DNA from: an uncultured Lactobacillus sp.
GTDB lineage: Bacteria > Bacillota > Bacilli > Lactobacillales > Lactobacillaceae
Direction of reading: 5' to 3'
DNA: 64,000 nucleotides
Assembly (NCBI GenBank): GCA_910587695.1
Contig: CAJUNC010000003.1
Coordinates: forward strand, 1-64,000
Shown: positions 24,206 through 32,906 of the stretch, in pieces
How the letters are laid out: every line of letters begins with the position of its first letter
Numbering within the stretch: the first letter of the stretch is position 1
Made by a program: the position numbers and the translations under genes
Notes under the pieces: model-generated
What the model was told of the DNA's origin: nothing
The model's input: only the letters and a program-made list of their open reading frames with translations
Database searches by the model: none

Positions 24206-24427
24206 CTATGTTATGCTAGCGATGAAATAAACAACCGTAGATAATGTCATCAACATAAGGCAACTGAAGAGAAAAAGTGATGAGCGATCATTTTCCAAAA
24301 ATGTCATACTAAATGTGATGGTAAGCAAAAGTTCTGGATGAAAGTTGAAAGTATGCAATAAAAAATGTAAGCTGAGAAAAACGAAAAGCAACACGATTTG
24401 AACTTTTTGTAAAACTTTAAATCTCAT
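24206..24427 (-). CDS. Small membrane protein, 73 aa, paralogue of 26039-26260
   Basis: Two or three hydrophobic segments and a conserved middle of the type L-F-V-F-L-x-x-H-x-L-L-H-x-x-x-F-x-P-E. The paralogue at 26039-26260 has the same length and shares LLFVFL, LLH, a PE and a F-E-x-N-D segment. The ATG at 24427 has AAAGGA eight bases upstream, and its ATGA overlaps the stop of the broken secreted-peptide gene before it. The longer frame from 24436 lacks a ribosome site. Function is unknown; an immunity or export accessory role is only a guess from size and context. Confidence 0.7.
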   Translation of the reverse strand: MRFKVLQKVQIVLLFVFLSLHFLLHTFNFHPELLLTITFSMTFLENDRSSLFLFSCLMLMTLSTVVYFIASIT

Positions 24428-24645
24428 GAACAACATCCTTTTTGAAGTAATTGATCTGGAAGTTTCTCGACTGCTGTAAATAATTGAACCATGGAGTCTT
24501 TTGATAATTCAGAAAAAGAATTATTTTAAGATGTTAGACCTATTTTTAATTCACTAGCTTTTACAGTTAGTGCAGGTGTAATTGAAAGGTTCAGTGAGAG
24601 TATGGTAAAGCATACGATCACAAATTTAAAAAGTTTTTTATACAT
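24424..24645 (-). pseudogene. Secreted peptide precursor broken by one nonsense codon
   Basis: From the ATG at 24645, which follows a very strong AGGAGGGGG, the frame encodes a signal peptide (MYKKLFKFVIVCFTILSLN... ending TVKAS) and then SELKIGLTS. A TAA at 24526-24528 comes next. The same frame continues without another stop for 33 codons (NNSFSELSKDSMVQLFTAVEKLPDQ...) and ends with QKGCCS and TGA at 24424-24426. That TGA overlaps the ATG of the membrane protein. The simplest reading is a 73-codon secreted-peptide gene with a single nonsense mutation, or possibly a genuine 39-residue short form. Family unknown. Confidence 0.6.
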
Positions 24646-24836
24646 ATATTATTTTCCCCCTCCTATGGTGTCTGCAGATAGTTTTTCCCTATGCATAGTA
24701 TTGTAAATTAATTGCGCTAAGTTTTATATTATGTTTAGATAGTTTTTTTTGTTATCAAAATATAATATAATATTTTAGTATCATTATTGCTATTACTCAT
24801 GTGACGTATGTAGCGATCTAAAAGGAGCGTGATCTG

Positions 24837-26006
24837 ATGATGAAGAAAAATTTTAGACTCTTTATTACCAGTGACATCATTTCACAGTTGGGTGCAGGGA
24901 TGATTTTAGTGGCACTAAATTGGTATATCATTGATATTTACCATTCAAATAGTTTGATAGCGATCGTTGCTAATATAAACGTTGTTGCGGGGATGTTTAT
25001 TTCTCTAATCGCTATGGGAGTACTTAAGTGTATAAACGCTAAATGGTTAGCTATAAGTTCGTATTGTTTTAGAATATTTTTTATTGTACTGGCTTTGGTA
25101 CTTTTTAAAATGAATTTAGATAAGAAATTAGCGATCTATTTATTGGCACTAAGTGGGGGGATCGGTTGGAATCTGTATTTTCCAGCATCAAAAGATATTT
25201 TAAATAGTTTTACGGCAGAAGATAATACCTTACAGATCAATTCATTTGCTGAAATTTCAATGCAAGTTGGCTTATTAGCTGCAACTTTATTTTCAGGAAT
25301 ATTGTATCGCTATGTGGGTTTTGAAAATATTTTAGTGATAGGGATCATTTTATTTGTAAGTTCGTTACTTATTTTTTCAGCAGTTAAGTATTCTAAACAA
25401 AATAAAATCAAAGTTGATGAAAAAGTAAAACTTTTTCCATATCTTCTCAAGGAAAAATGGTTACTTTTGTTAGGGATAGTACTCTATATTCCATTTATTG
25501 GGACAAATGTTATTACAACTGCTCTTCCTGGGTATATTAAAGATCATTTATCGGGAAATTCCATCAATTATGGTATTACGGACACAATGTATGGTGTAGG
25601 CGCCTGTTTAGCTAGTTTTGTCTTGCCGTTTATTGTGAAATATTTCAATAAAGAAAAATTGATCCTATTTTTGTTTGCTTTTTCTATAATTTTAGGTACT
25701 GTTTTATCATTAAATCAAAAATTATCACTGGCGATCGGATATATCTTTTTACTAGGAATGGTGGAACCGGTGATCCGAACTATCATGTACACTCGAACTA
25801 TGCAGATAGTTCCGAGCACTTTATTGGGAGCTATTGTAGCCTTTTGGAATTTTATCAACTTGATCTTGCAATTTTTTGCTAACTACGGGGTAGGTAAGGT
25901 GATGGATGAGGTCGGTCCACAGTGGGGCTTTATTATTTATGCGGGATTGATGATAGTAGGTTCATTGATCTTTATGGGGATAAAAAAGTCGTATAAAACA
26001 ACATAA
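24837..26006 (+). CDS. MFS transporter (macrolide-efflux/MefA-like group)
   Basis: A 389-residue membrane protein with 12 predicted helices of the major facilitator superfamily. The N-terminus FRLFITSDIISQLGAGMILVALNWYII resembles putative drug or peptide exporters of the MFS_3 group. The ATG at 24837 follows AAAGGAG. Base composition and codon use (ATA, AGT, TTT, TTA) are more AT-rich than in gpmA or the GRE operon. It stands alone between two minus-strand genes for paralogous small membrane proteins, which suggests an acquired cassette. The substrate is unknown. Confidence 0.82.
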   Translation: MMKKNFRLFITSDIISQLGAGMILVALNWYIIDIYHSNSLIAIVANINVVAGMFISLIAMGVLKCINAKWLAISSYCFRIFFIVLALVLFKMNLDKKLAIYLLALSGGIGWNLYFPASKDILNSFTAEDNTLQINSFAEISMQVGLLAATLFSGILYRYVGFENILVIGIILFVSSLLIFSAVKYSKQNKIKVDEKVKLFPYLLKEKWLLLLGIVLYIPFIGTNVITTALPGYIKDHLSGNSINYGITDTMYGVGACLASFVLPFIVKYFNKEKLILFLFAFSIILGTVLSLNQKLSLAIGYIFLLGMVEPVIRTIMYTRTMQIVPSTLLGAIVAFWNFINLILQFFANYGVGKVMDEVGPQWGFIIYAGLMIVGSLIFMGIKKSYKTT

Positions 26007-26038
26007 TGGTATTAAAAAAGCGTGAGACCACGCTTTTT

Positions 26039-26260
26039 TTAGATCACACTACTAAGGAAATAAATCACAGTAGCTAAGATCATCAGCGATATTCCGACCA
26101 TGCTGAGAAGATGTTTATCATTTCTTTCAAAGTAGTTAGTGAGTATTGTGAGCAGTACTAAAAATTCCGGGAAGAAATCATATTTGTGTAGCAAAAGATG
26201 TGTGGCTAAAAAGACAAATAATAATAGCAACTGAAAGACAAACAAGGATCGCGACCGCAT
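26039..26260 (-). CDS. Small membrane protein, 73 aa, paralogue of 24206-24427
   Basis: Same length and layout as its paralogue: a short basic start (MRSRS), LLLFVFLATHLLLH, an F-P-E-F segment, FERNDKH and a C-terminal hydrophobic helix ending YFLSSVI. It has its own minus-strand promoter (-10 TATAAT near 26295), an AGGAGG and ATG. No secreted peptide gene precedes this copy. Function unknown. Confidence 0.7.
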   Translation of the reverse strand: MRSRSLFVFQLLLLFVFLATHLLLHKYDFFPEFLVLLTILTNYFERNDKHLLSMVGISLMILATVIYFLSSVI

Positions 26261-26352
26261 GTGTATTCCTCCTAGACTTTCTCTCTACTTTAATTATAAC
26301 CGAGGAAATATCTAAAATAAAAAATCGTGACCTAAATAGATCACGATCAAAA

Positions 26353-26613
26353 CTACAATAGCAGTACATATAAAAAGCAGAGCACCCAAGCAGTACCATA
26401 TAAAGCATAGTCAAGGCGCATTCTTTCTTGACTTAAATTGCGCCAAGAAAGAGCTTGGAAGATCAAACCGACTAATGCTAAAACAGAAAGTAATAAAAAT
26501 AATATATTACTGTTGGTCGTATTTTTGAGCAGGTATTCAAACATCAGTAATACTAGCCAAAAAAGATTGAAGATCAAAAGATAAGTTCGTGTCTTACTGA
26601 GCAAAAAAGCCAC
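26353..26613 (-). CDS. Small membrane protein, about 86 aa, unknown
   Basis: Three hydrophobic segments, then an aromatic C-terminus. The frame is open up to 26685, but its first 12 codons lie inside the terminator of the alcohol dehydrogenase gene and a TATAAT -10 follows near 26645. I therefore place the start at the GTG at 26613 (VAFLLSKTRTYL); TTG at 26604 is also possible. A terminator with an 8-bp stem follows around 26320-26345. It is next to the small-membrane-protein/MFS patch and may belong with it. No family recognised. Confidence 0.5.
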   Translation of the reverse strand: MAFLLSKTRTYLLIFNLFWLVLLMFEYLLKNTTNSNILFLLLSVLALVGLIFQALSWRNLSQERMRLDYALYGTAWVLCFLYVLLL

Positions 26614-26669
26614 TTCTTTTCTAAATTTATTCTTGGTTTTATTATACAGCAAGCAAGAATATTCGTAGT

Positions 26670-26703
26670 AAAAAACGCCCTTCAATAAAGCTGAAAGGCG
26701 TTT
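26670..26703 (-). terminator. Terminator of the alcohol dehydrogenase gene
   Basis: On the minus strand an AACGCC...GGGCGTT stem with an inner TTCA/TGAA pairing ends in six T. Confidence 0.7.
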
Positions 26704-26709
26704 GGTCGA

Positions 26710-27756
26710 TCATTCAGAAATAACGAGCATTGATTTGATCGTTTGCCGATTTTGCATGTCTTTATAAGCTTGATCAATATCATCTAAGCTATAAGCTTGG
26801 GTAAAAACGCGTCCTGGATCGATATCACCATCAAGAACGGCCTTCAACAAGAACTGTTTATCATAGGTCGTCACGGAAGCAGAGCCTCCACCGATCGTGA
26901 TATTTTGGGCAAAAGTCGAGCCGAGCGGACGATCATTATAATGTGGGACACCGACATAACCGACACGGCCCCCATTGTGTAAGACGCCTAGAGCTTGTTC
27001 GATCGAAGCTTCTGTCCCTACACATTCTAAGGCAGCATCTGCCCCTCCACCTAAGATCTCGCGGACTTTAGCGATCCCTTCTGGGCCACGTTCTGCCACA
27101 ACTGCTGTTGCCCCAGAAGCTAGTGCCATTTCTTGACGGTCTTTATGGCGACTCATGAGAACAATCTGAGAAGCTCCGCGCATTTTAGCAGCGATCACCG
27201 CACATTGACCAACAGCACCATCCCCGATGACAACGACTTTATCGCCACGTTTCACATCAGCAACACGAGCAGCATGGTAACCTGTTGGCATTACATCAGC
27301 AAGGGTCAAAAGTGATTTGAGCATGCCTTCCGTATAATCTGCTGGTTTACCAGGGATTTTGATCAAAGCCCAGTTTCCATAGTGGAAACGAACGTATTCA
27401 GCTTGAAAACCACTCGACCAGTTGCTATAGCCAGGATGATCATCACAAGTACCATCAAAACCAGCTAGACAAGCGTCACAGTGGCCACAACCATGGGTAA
27501 ATGGAACGATCACAAAATCACCAGGTTTAACGGTAGTGATCGCAGGACCGATCTCTTCGACGATCCCAAGCGCTTCATGGCCACTATTTTCAGAATGGGC
27601 TTCTTTGTCATCACCATGTGCATAAGCCCAAAGATCAGAGCCACAGACACAAGCACGTACGACTTTGATGATCACATCATCTTCTTTCTCCAAAGTCGGT
27701 TTTTTGACATCTTTGATGACCATCTGTCCAGCCTTTTCAAAAATTGCAGTTTTCAT
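26710..27756 (-). CDS. Zinc-dependent alcohol dehydrogenase family protein
   Basis: A 348-residue medium-chain dehydrogenase. Catalytic zinc ligands are in CVCGSDLW and the GHEALG segment. Four structural-zinc cysteines lie in CGHCDACLAGFDGTC. The Rossmann motif is VIGDGAVGQCAV. The start at 27756 follows AAAGGGG; the upstream in-frame ATG at 27774 would overlap that site. It could reduce a small aldehyde or ketone. Its position beside the glycyl-radical enzyme cluster suggests it may reduce a product such as hydroxyacetone or lactaldehyde, but no motif fixes the substrate. Confidence 0.88.
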   Translation of the reverse strand: MKTAIFEKAGQMVIKDVKKPTLEKEDDVIIKVVRACVCGSDLWAYAHGDDKEAHSENSGHEALGIVEEIGPAITTVKPGDFVIVPFTHGCGHCDACLAGFDGTCDDHPGYSNWSSGFQAEYVRFHYGNWALIKIPGKPADYTEGMLKSLLTLADVMPTGYHAARVADVKRGDKVVVIGDGAVGQCAVIAAKMRGASQIVLMSRHKDRQEMALASGATAVVAERGPEGIAKVREILGGGADAALECVGTEASIEQALGVLHNGGRVGYVGVPHYNDRPLGSTFAQNITIGGGSASVTTYDKQFLLKAVLDGDIDPGRVFTQAYSLDDIDQAYKDMQNRQTIKSMLVISE

Positions 27757-27857
27757 AAATTCTACCCCTTTCATATTGTTACTGATATTATAAAATATCG
27801 TGCAAAAGATAGCTAATACTTAGATTCAATGATCAGCTATGCAAAAAAAGAATAGTT

Positions 27858-28634
27858 TTAAAAATAGCAATTGATCCCATGCTCACAAAATACTTGCTGG
27901 TATGGTATAAGATCTTCTGGTTGTAAGGCTTTGATATCGGTAAATTCATATTTTCGCCCTAAGAGTTTATATTTATTTTCACCGAATTGATGAAAAGGAA
28001 GTAATTGAACTTCATTTATTTGGTATTTATTGAAAAGTTTTGCAAAGTGCTCAGCGTCAACTAGCGAGTCATTAAAACCAGGGATCACCGGGATGCGCAA
28101 AACGATCTGTTTTTGTTTTTCAAAGGCATAATGGATGTTTTCAATGATCAAGTTGTTTTTAACACCAGTAACTTGGCGGTGTTTGATAGTGTTGTAGTGT
28201 TTAAGATCAGTATAGATGAAATCGACATATTCGATGAGCTCAGAAAACTTTTTGGGTTCAACATAAGCGGTGGTCTCGATCGCTGTATGAAGTCCTTCTT
28301 CTTTGGCTCTTTTTAAGAGATTTTTGGCAAAATCAAACTGAGCAAAGATCTCACCGCCAGAAAGTGTGAGTCCCCCACCTGATTCTTCGTAAAAAGCGAT
28401 ATCTTTTAAGACTTCAAAGATGATCTCATCGACGGTCTTTTCTTCACCGATCGTGGTTGGACGGTTTGTTACTGCATCAAGGATCGGTTCAGGAGCCCGT
28501 TTTTGTGATTCAGGATTAGCACACCACGGGCAACGCAAAGGACAACCTTTCAAAAAGACGGTCGTACGGATCCCTGGACCATCATGGAGAGAAAAATGTT
28601 GGATATTGAAAATGATGCCACGATCAGTTGCCAT
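27858..28634 (-). CDS. Glycyl-radical enzyme activating protein (radical SAM)
   Basis: A 258-residue radical-SAM activase that installs the glycyl radical on the enzyme encoded at 29629-32085. It has the GREAE start GIIFNIQHFSLHDGPGIRTTVF followed by the [4Fe-4S] motif C-x3-C-x2-C (GCPLRCPWC). The SAM-binding GG-E-type segment is LTLSGGEIFAQ. The extra ferredoxin-like insert of many GRE activases is absent, so the product is short like PflA. The ATG at 28634 has GAGGTG upstream. It is transcribed divergently from the deoR-type gene, and both starts share an operator region. Equivalent to E. coli YbiY/PflC. Confidence 0.93.
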   Translation of the reverse strand: MATDRGIIFNIQHFSLHDGPGIRTTVFLKGCPLRCPWCANPESQKRAPEPILDAVTNRPTTIGEEKTVDEIIFEVLKDIAFYEESGGGLTLSGGEIFAQFDFAKNLLKRAKEEGLHTAIETTAYVEPKKFSELIEYVDFIYTDLKHYNTIKHRQVTGVKNNLIIENIHYAFEKQKQIVLRIPVIPGFNDSLVDAEHFAKLFNKYQINEVQLLPFHQFGENKYKLLGRKYEFTDIKALQPEDLIPYQQVFCEHGINCYF

Positions 28635-28678
28635 GATAAACACCTCACTTACTTATTTTTCTCTATCATAGCAATAAA

Positions 28679-28706
28679 ACGAAAGAAAATCAATTACGAA
28701 CGAAAG
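28679..28706. promoter_or_regulatory. Direct repeat operator between activase and DeoR genes
   Basis: Two ACGAAAG copies (28679-28685 and 28700-28706) are spaced exactly 21 bp apart, two helical turns. The same heptamer recurs before the GRE gene, so it is a candidate binding site for the adjacent DeoR protein. Confidence 0.55.
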
Positions 28707-28760
28707 TGATGGGTTTTATTTTAGGAGAAAATCAATTAGAATAGAATTGAGGTGAAGTAG

Positions 28761-29504
28761 ATGGAACGTTTAGATAAGCTAATAAATTTGGTCTCAGAAA
28801 AGCATAAAGTCGATGTCAATACGCTTTCTGAAACTTTAGGTGTCTCTAAGGTCACGATCAGAAAAGATCTCGATAAATTAGAAAATAGGGGACTGTTACA
28901 CCGTGAACATGGCTACGCAGTATTGAACAGTGGCGATGACATCAATGTTAGGTTGGCTTTTCATTATGATGTCAAAAAAAAGATTGCTAAAAAAGCCGCC
29001 GAGATGGTCAATGATAACGAAACGATCATTATCGAATCGGGTTCAACTTGTACCTTGCTAGCCGAAGAGATCTGTCAAACTAAAAAAGGTGTCACGATCT
29101 TGACTAATTCGTGCTTTATAGCTGATCATATTCGGCGCTATGATTCATGTAAGCTCATCTTACTTGGCGGTGAATATCAAAACGACTCTCAAGTGACGGT
29201 TGGACCATTAGTCAAAGAAATGCTCAAATTGTTTCACGTACAACACGCCTTTATCGGGACAGATGGTTTTTCAACTGAGGTCGGCTTTACGGGTAAAGAT
29301 CTGATGCGTACCGAAGTAGTCCATGCAATGGCACAGATCGCAGAAAGAGTAGTGATCTTGACTGATTCGTCTAAGTTCTTACAACGAGGAACGGTAGGAC
29401 AGTTTGCTCCAGAACAAGTCTGGGGCGTGATCACTGATGAAAAGATCGCTAAAGAAAAAGAAGCGTATCTCCTTCAAAAAAAGGTCAATATAGTCAAAAT
29501 TTAA
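28761..29504 (+). CDS. DeoR/GlpR-family transcriptional regulator
   Basis: A 247-residue sugar-phosphate-responsive repressor. The N-terminal helix-turn-helix (VNTLSETLGVSKVTIRKDLDKLENRGLLHREHGYA) is followed by the DeoR C-terminal sensor with ESGSTCTLLAEE and IGTDGFSTEVGFTG. The gene sits between the activase (divergent) and the GRE gene. Both promoter regions carry ACGAAAG repeats, so it probably controls the whole module in response to a phosphorylated sugar. Confidence 0.92.
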   Translation: MERLDKLINLVSEKHKVDVNTLSETLGVSKVTIRKDLDKLENRGLLHREHGYAVLNSGDDINVRLAFHYDVKKKIAKKAAEMVNDNETIIIESGSTCTLLAEEICQTKKGVTILTNSCFIADHIRRYDSCKLILLGGEYQNDSQVTVGPLVKEMLKLFHVQHAFIGTDGFSTEVGFTGKDLMRTEVVHAMAQIAERVVILTDSSKFLQRGTVGQFAPEQVWGVITDEKIAKEKEAYLLQKKVNIVKI

Positions 29505-29584
29505 AAAAGATATGTCTGTTTGAGGCATATCTTTTTTAGTAGGGATATAAGTTGTTTTTTTAGGAATAACATGATATCTTTATT

Positions 29585-29616
29585 ACGAAAGAAAGTTTAT
29601 CGTTTTCAAACGAAAG
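29585..29616 (+). promoter_or_regulatory. Operator-like repeats upstream of the GRE gene
   Basis: ACGAAAG occurs at 29585-29591 and 29610-29616. The palindrome TCGTTT-TC-AAACGA spans 29600-29613 just before the AAGGAAGG ribosome site. The match with the divergent activase promoter supports a common DeoR-type regulator. Confidence 0.55.
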
Positions 29617-29628
29617 GAAGGCGCGGCT

Positions 29629-32085
29629 ATGACACTCGAATTACTTACCCAAAAATATACTAATGAGACTCAAAAAAACTCCCAAAAGCACTTTGGCTAT
29701 CTGACTCCACGGATGTATAAGTATCGCAATAAAGTTTTGGATAAGAAGCCCTATATCGATGCAACTCGTGCTTTGCTGGTGACAGAGAGCTATCAAAAAC
29801 ATCAAGCTAAACCCAATGTTTTGAAACGAGCGTATATGCTACAAAACATCTTAGAAAATATGCCGATCTATATCGATGATGAGACCTTGATCGTGGGTAA
29901 TCAAGCATCTGGTGATAAGGATGCTCCGATCTTTCCTGAGTATACTTTAAAGTTTGTTTTAGATGAGTTAGACCTCTTTGAGAAGCGCGATGGTGACGTT
30001 TTTTATATCACAGAAGAGACCAAAGATAAATTGCGCTCGATCGCACCATTTTGGAAGGATAATACGTTGCGGGATCGTGCGGGGGCAATGTTGCCAGAAG
30101 AAGTCCAAGTTTATATGGAGACTGGTTTTTTTGGAATGGAAGGCAAGATGAATTCTGGCGATGCGCATCTAGCAGTAAATTATCAAAAGCTATTGACTGA
30201 AGGACTACAAGGCTTTGAGAAAAGAACTAGGAAAGCTAAGGCTGAACTTGATCTGACTGTGCCTGAAAATCTTAGTAAATATCATTTTTATGATGCGATC
30301 TTGATCACGATCACAGCAGTAAAAGATCATGCTAAGCGTTTTTCTAAATTAGCTCGAAAAGAAGCTAAAAAAGCATCAGCCAAGCGGAAAGCAGAATTGT
30401 TAGAGATCGCAGATATCTGTGATCGCGTTCCTTATAAACCCGCTCAGACATTTGCCCAAGCAGTCCAAGCAGTCTGGTTTATCCAATGTATCTTACAGAT
30501 CGAATCAAACGGACACTCGCTTTCTTATGGTCGCTTTGATCAATACATGTATCCTTATGTTCAAGCTGATCTAGAGGCAGGTCGTGAAACGACAGACTCG
30601 ATCGTTGAGCGCTTGACCAATCTTTGGATCAAGACTTTGACGATCAACAAAGTTCGCAGTCAAGCACATACTTTTTCATCAGCTGGGAGTCCACTTTACC
30701 AAAATGTCACGATCGGTGGGCAAACACGAAAAAAAGCAGATGCTGTCAATCTATTGTCATTTTTAGTTTTGCGTTCAGTTGCTCAGACGCATTTACCACA
30801 ACCAAACTTAACGGTGCGATATCATTCAGGCTTAGATCAAGAATTTATGAACGAAGCACTCGAAGTGATGAAATTAGGTTTTGGGATGCCAGCTTTCAAT
30901 AATGATGAGATCATCATCCCATCTTTTATCCAAAAAGGGGTCAAAGAAGAAGATGCGTATGATTATAGTGCGATCGGTTGTGTGGAAACTGCAGTCCCAG
31001 GTAAATGGGGGTATCGGTGTACGGGAATGAGTTATATGAATTTTCCTAAAGTTTTATTGATCACTATGAACGGCGGGCTCGATCCTGTTTCGGGTAAACG
31101 CTTTGCTCCAGACTATGGTCATTTTGAAGAGATGACTTCATTTGAAGAACTGACAACTGCCTTTGAAAAGACGCTACGCTACTTGACAAAGATGAGTGTG
31201 ATCGTAGAAAATGCGATCGATCTGAGCTTAGAAAGTGAAGTTCCTGATATCTTATGTTCGACTTTGATCGATGATTGTATCAAGCGAGGCAAACATCTAA
31301 AAGAAGGCGGTGCGGTGTATGATTACATCTCAGGTCTTCAAGTTGGGATCGCTAATCTAGCTGATTCACTAGCGGCGATCAAAAAACTCGTTTTTACAGA
31401 AAAACGCCTGACGCCAGCAGAACTTTGGCATGCGTTAAAGACTGATTATGCCGGAGAGAAAGGTGAAGAGATCAGACAGATGTTGATCTATCAGGCACCT
31501 AAGTATGGCAATGATGATGATTATGCTGATGAATTGGTGACCCAAGCTTATGATGTTTATATCGATGAGATCGCTAAATATCCTAATACCCGCTATGGTA
31601 GAGGACCGATCGGAGGGATCCGTTATTCGGGAACATCTTCTATCTCAGCCAATGTCGGACAAGGGCGGACAACACTAGCGACCCCTGATGGTAGGCATGC
31701 AAAAACACCATTAGCAGAAGGCTGTTCACCAGCGCATAATATGGATCAAAAAGGTCCGACCTCAGTCTTGAAATCGATCTCCAAGTTACCGACGCATGAG
31801 ATCGTTGGTGGAGTCTTACTAAATCAAAAGGTCGATCCTAAGACTTTGGCTAAAAAAGAAGATAAACAAAAGTTACTTGCATTACTTAGGACATTTTTTG
31901 ATCGGTTGCATGGGTACCATATCCAATATAATGTTGTTTCAAAAGAGACTTTGCTTGATGCTCAAAAGCATCCAGAAAAACACCGTGATCTGATCGTCCG
32001 TGTAGCGGGATATTCCGCCTTTTTCAATGTTTTATCCAAGGCGACTCAAGACGATATCATTGCTCGAACAGAACATACGTTATAG
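29629..32085 (+). CDS. Glycyl radical enzyme of the PflD/YbiW (PFL2) group
   Basis: An 818-residue glycyl radical enzyme. The thiyl-radical site is Cys451 in IGCVETA, with Glu453 as the general base typical of dehydratase/lyase members, not the Cys-Cys pair of pyruvate formate-lyase. The glycyl radical site is Gly794 in RVAGYSAFF. The neighbours match E. coli ybiY-ybiW-fsaA: activase, GRE, then an FSA-type aldolase. From memory, YbiW/PflD have been reported to open 1,5-anhydroglucitol-6-phosphate to 1-deoxyfructose-6-phosphate, which FSA splits to hydroxyacetone and glyceraldehyde-3-P. That role is plausible here but not shown; a polyol dehydratase is the alternative. Confidence 0.9.
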   Translation: MTLELLTQKYTNETQKNSQKHFGYLTPRMYKYRNKVLDKKPYIDATRALLVTESYQKHQAKPNVLKRAYMLQNILENMPIYIDDETLIVGNQASGDKDAPIFPEYTLKFVLDELDLFEKRDGDVFYITEETKDKLRSIAPFWKDNTLRDRAGAMLPEEVQVYMETGFFGMEGKMNSGDAHLAVNYQKLLTEGLQGFEKRTRKAKAELDLTVPENLSKYHFYDAILITITAVKDHAKRFSKLARKEAKKASAKRKAELLEIADICDRVPYKPAQTFAQAVQAVWFIQCILQIESNGHSLSYGRFDQYMYPYVQADLEAGRETTDSIVERLTNLWIKTLTINKVRSQAHTFSSAGSPLYQNVTIGGQTRKKADAVNLLSFLVLRSVAQTHLPQPNLTVRYHSGLDQEFMNEALEVMKLGFGMPAFNNDEIIIPSFIQKGVKEEDAYDYSAIGCVETAVPGKWGYRCTGMSYMNFPKVLLITMNGGLDPVSGKRFAPDYGHFEEMTSFEELTTAFEKTLRYLTKMSVIVENAIDLSLESEVPDILCSTLIDDCIKRGKHLKEGGAVYDYISGLQVGIANLADSLAAIKKLVFTEKRLTPAELWHALKTDYAGEKGEEIRQMLIYQAPKYGNDDDYADELVTQAYDVYIDEIAKYPNTRYGRGPIGGIRYSGTSSISANVGQGRTTLATPDGRHAKTPLAEGCSPAHNMDQKGPTSVLKSISKLPTHEIVGGVLLNQKVDPKTLAKKEDKQKLLALLRTFFDRLHGYHIQYNVVSKETLLDAQKHPEKHRDLIVRVAGYSAFFNVLSKATQDDIIARTEHTL

Positions 32086-32100
32086 AAAGAAGGAATGCAC

Positions 32101-32766
32101 ATGGAGTTTATGTTAGATACGCTAAATTTAAATGAGATAAAAAAATGGTCACAGATATTACCTTTAGCTGGAGTGACTTCTAATCCGACCATCATCAAAA
32201 AAGAAGGTGAACTTGATCTTTTCGAACATCTAACAAAAGTTCGTGAACTTATCGGAGAAGACCCAAGCATTCATGTACAAGTAGTTGCAAAAGATACTGC
32301 TGGAATGATACGTGAAGCTAAGAAGATAAAAGAAGAACTTGGGGGAAATATCTATATCAAGATACCAGTAACACCAGAAGGATTAGTAGCGATAAAGCAA
32401 CTAAAACAATTAGGCTTAAAGATCACAGCAACGGCGATCTATACGAGTTTTCAAGGATTATTAGCCCTAAAGGCGGGGGCTGATTATCTAGCACCATATT
32501 ATAATCGGATGGAGAACTTAGGGACAGATCCAGTAGCAGTGATCAGCCAACTTGCACAGGCATGTAGAAATGAGCAACATGGCAAAGTCTTAGCAGCGAG
32601 TTTCAAAAATACAAGCCAAGTGACAAAAGCTTTAGTGGCGGGCGCAAGTGCTGTAACTGCAAGTAGTGAGCTCTATGCAACAGGACTAGCTGATCCAGCG
32701 GTCATGAAAGCTGTGGATGATTTTGCGACTGATTGGAAAGACAGCCAACGAAAAGAAGGAATATGA
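32101..32766 (+). CDS. fsa: Fructose-6-phosphate aldolase/transaldolase-like protein
   Basis: A 221-residue class I aldolase of the FSA/TalC family. It starts MEFMLDTLNLNEIKKW and has the conserved GVTSNPTI. The Schiff-base lysine is K87 in YIKIPVTPEG, matching K85 of E. coli FSA. The ATG at 32101 sits six bases after AAGGA; the ATG at 32095 would be too close to it. It follows the GRE gene by 15 bases, so both are one operon. It is likely to cleave the keto-sugar phosphate made by the GRE. Confidence 0.93.
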   Translation: MEFMLDTLNLNEIKKWSQILPLAGVTSNPTIIKKEGELDLFEHLTKVRELIGEDPSIHVQVVAKDTAGMIREAKKIKEELGGNIYIKIPVTPEGLVAIKQLKQLGLKITATAIYTSFQGLLALKAGADYLAPYYNRMENLGTDPVAVISQLAQACRNEQHGKVLAASFKNTSQVTKALVAGASAVTASSELYATGLADPAVMKAVDDFATDWKDSQRKEGI

Positions 32767-32803
32767 CAAATAAAGGATCAGACTCGAGCTGATCCTTTAT
32801 TTG
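32767..32803 (+). terminator. Terminator of the GRE-fsa operon
   Basis: A perfect 15-bp stem (32767-32781 with 32789-32803) with T-rich 3' arm starts one base after the stop codon. Confidence 0.8.
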
Positions 32804-32869
32804 TTGAGCTAGGTTCGGTCTGCTTACGCTGCTTCTCTGGGTGTGTCAAATTTTAGCCCAGATCAAATA

Positions 32870-32900
32870 AACTCACCCAGGCTAAGTAGCTTGGTGAGTT
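32870..32900 (-). terminator. Hairpin after the LysR gene
   Basis: An 8-bp stem (32870-32877 with 32893-32900) is followed on the minus strand by a weak T-rich stretch. Confidence 0.5.
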
Positions 32901-32906
32901 AAAAAA

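Noticed and set aside
32095..32100. ATG at 32095 as start of the FSA-type aldolase
   Set aside because: Only one base separates it from AAGGA, and family members begin at the next ATG.
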